DNA from: Tetrahymena elliotti 4EA
Lineage: Eukaryota > Ciliophora > Oligohymenophorea > Hymenostomatida > Tetrahymenidae
NCBI GenBank assembly: GCA_000231825.2
Contig: JH720299.1
Coordinates: forward strand, 405,200 to 453,423
Reading direction: 5' to 3'
DNA: 48,224 nucleotides
The notes under the pieces were generated by a model. The model saw only the letters and a list, made by a program, of their open reading frames with translations. It was not told the origin of the DNA and made no database searches. A program made the position numbers and the translations under genes. Of this stretch, positions 47,864 to 48,224 are shown piece by piece (the first letter of the stretch is position 1; each line of letters opens with the position of its first letter).

Positions 47864-48224
47864 TTGATTCAATTCATTTCATCCAGAAATACCCCAAATA
47901 TAAACTTTGTAAATAATTTTTGATTTTGATTTCTATCTATAAAATGTAAATAAATATTCTATCATTAACATTTTATACCTTTAAAATATATATTTAATTT
48001 TATTATTAAGTAAATCCCACAAAAAATTTCTTCTCTTTCTTTGTTGTTATAGAAGTATAATAGATAAGAGCATTTTTGTAGAGATAGATTATAAATTCTT
48101 TTCTAAATAACTAAAGAGAGAAACATAAAAATTAATTCTATATTTAAGTTGCTTTTTATTACATTTGGAAAAGAAAAATTTTAAAATATTTAAATATTTA
48201 TTAAAATAATAGTGATATTCAATT
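47864..48224. other. Downstream sequence, nothing recognised
   Basis: AT-rich 3' flank of the preceding gene to the window edge. No frame or RNA feature is supported. Confidence 0.6.

Noticed and set aside
1..48224. tRNA, rRNA, CRISPR, telomere repeats
   Set aside because: I looked for B-box-like GGTTCGA, rRNA-like GC-rich blocks, evenly spaced repeats with unique spacers and GGGGTT runs, and found none.

Overview
The window is macronuclear-type ciliate DNA, most like Tetrahymena. It is very AT-rich, every credible reading frame is studded with in-frame TAA and TAG that must be read as glutamine, and frames end only at TGA. Introns are AT-rich, start GT, end AG and run from about 50 to 480 bases, which fits Tetrahymena better than Paramecium with its 20-30 base introns. 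Standard-code ORF finding breaks nearly every gene into pieces, so the gene models here were read by hand with TGA as the only stop and checked for splice phase.

Layout, left to right: (1) 1-5262, minus strand: a leucine-rich-repeat gene running off the left edge, with each repeat in its own 90-base exon and a partial kinase-like N-lobe upstream, preceded by an ORF with two WD40-like repeats. (2) 7122-9116, plus: an orthologue-like match to the ciliary protein LRRC43. (3) 9887-12639, minus: ADA2, the SAGA/GCN5 adaptor (ZZ, SANT, SWIRM), 7 exons. (4) 12.6-15.1 kb: coding-like scraps and a weak small gene. (5) 15259-17316, minus: an F-box/LRR protein. (6) 18038-18517, minus: a 159-residue protein with an N-terminal PCNA-binding PIP box and two PIP-like motifs. 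(7) 20696-22106, minus: an unrecognised 347-residue protein in 5 exons. (8) 22779-30497, minus: an 11-exon gene for a protein of about 2075 residues that combines VHS, GAT, a very long Q/N-rich linker, a coiled coil and a complete AP-2 alpha-type appendage. (9) 31693-33340, minus: an unrecognised 531-residue protein. (10) 34.7-35.5 kb, plus: a decayed mariner/Tc1 transposase. (11) 35807-39972 and 40693-44681, minus: two tandem paralogous cyclic-nucleotide-gated-type K+ channels, each with a CCHC zinc knuckle after the nucleotide-binding domain. (12) 45.35-46.43 kb: a degenerate tandem repeat array. (13) 46622-47863, plus: an unrecognised single-exon 413-residue protein.

The most unusual item is the VHS-GAT-linker-coiled coil-alpha-appendage protein. 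It has the layout of the opisthokont GGA adaptors (VHS-GAT-hinge-ear), but the ear is of the two-subdomain AP-2 alpha kind, and the linker is full of short Phe-rich motifs of the sort appendages bind. Its first exon can be read in frame only if there is a one-base slip, located at a TTTTTTA heptamer. The other genes form no operon-like or pathway group. They are an ordinary eukaryotic neighbourhood of chromatin, ciliary, ubiquitin-ligase, trafficking and channel genes.
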